A DNA stretch of 24,456 nucleotides from assembly GCF_934202235.1 (NCBI RefSeq), contig NZ_CAKPXS010000025.1, positions 1 to 24,456 of the forward strand. Reading direction: 5' to 3'. The first letter of the stretch is position 1. The number at the start of each line of letters is the position of its first letter. The position numbers and the translations under genes are program-made. Shown one piece after another: positions 24,334 through 24,456 of this stretch. The notes under the pieces are model-generated. The model was given only the letters and a program-made list of their open reading frames with translations, had not been told where the DNA came from and did no database searches. The stretch comes from an uncultured Limosilactobacillus sp. (GTDB lineage Bacteria > Bacillota > Bacilli > Lactobacillales > Lactobacillaceae).

Positions 24334-24362
24334 TTGCAAAAGCCAGCAAAAATTGATAACAT
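24334..24362 (+). promoter_or_regulatory. Promoter of the second tRNA-Lys gene
   Basis: TTGCAA (24334-24339) and TAACAT (24357-24362) are 17 bp apart and 22 bp before the tRNA. The core resembles the promoter of the first copy (TTGC start, AATTGATA before or into the -10, ATATT after). Confidence 0.55.
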
Positions 24363-24384
24363 ATTTTGTGTTGTCAATAGATAT

Positions 24385-24456
24385 GGGCAGTTAGCTCAGC
24401 TGGCAGAGCAACGGACTCTTAATCCGTGGGTCCAGGGTTCGATCCCCTGACTGCCC
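24385..24456 (+). tRNA. tRNA-Lys (anticodon CUU), second copy, cut by window end
   Basis: The 72 visible bases are identical to the first tRNA-Lys (CTT anticodon in loop CTCTTAA, complete acceptor stem). Only the discriminator base falls beyond the window. The start is 978 bp after the start of the first copy. Confidence 0.93.

Noticed and set aside
23407..24456. An integrated phage or genomic island using tRNA-Lys as attachment site
   Set aside because: No integrase, excisionase or phage gene lies between the copies, and the repeat covers the whole tRNA gene rather than a 3' fragment. Simple duplication explains it unless the sequence to the right shows otherwise.
1..24456. CRISPR arrays, insertion sequences, riboswitches or T-box leaders
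   Set aside because: I saw no regularly spaced repeats, transposase frames, or leader structures of these kinds in any gap.

Overview
The window looks like an origin-proximal chromosomal segment of a lactic acid bacterium (Lactobacillaceae). A moderately high-GC Limosilactobacillus-type species is plausible, but that genus call is inference. The evidence is a RexAB (AddAB type 2) nuclease without iron-sulfur cysteines, a ClpL-type Clp ATPase, a complete walRKHIJ-htrA block followed by rlmH, and strong AGGAGG-like ribosome binding sites. Nearly all genes are on the minus strand. Together with the walR-to-rlmH block, this suggests oriC lies beyond the right edge and the fork runs right to left.

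Layout, left to right. rexA and rexB (minus, 4-bp ATGA overlap) encode the helicase-nuclease for double-strand-break repair and end with a terminator at 72-108. Next come a PotE-type polyamine/amino-acid antiporter (minus) and a cardiolipin synthase (minus). Divergent from cls is a 44-residue single-span membrane peptide (plus). Then follow clpL (minus), a 77-residue helix-turn-helix protein (minus), a proline iminopeptidase (minus) and, divergent from it, a 3-methyladenine DNA glycosylase (plus) whose tail overlaps rlmH (minus). A 557-bp gene-free stretch separates rlmH from htrA. The walR-walK-walH-walI-walJ operon and htrA (all minus) control and carry out cell-wall and envelope homeostasis. 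At the right end, two identical tRNA-Lys(CUU) genes (plus) bracket a membrane-anchored MerR-type regulator with a C-terminal zinc ribbon (plus).

The most interesting content is not coding. (1) The rlmH-htrA gap holds a dense DnaA-box cluster: five exact TTATCCACA boxes, five one-mismatch boxes and several weaker ones within about 350 bp, arranged in paired and inverted modules. (2) An exact 14-bp match to the Noc nucleoid-occlusion site, ATTTCCCGGGAAAT, lies inside walK. (3) A one-mismatch ParB parS site, TGTTTCACATGAAACA, lies just after the potE stop codon. These three signals belong to replication initiation, division-site control and chromosome segregation. They suggest that this stretch is also chromosome-organising DNA. 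No dnaA, dnaN, parB, integrase, transposase or CRISPR array is visible.
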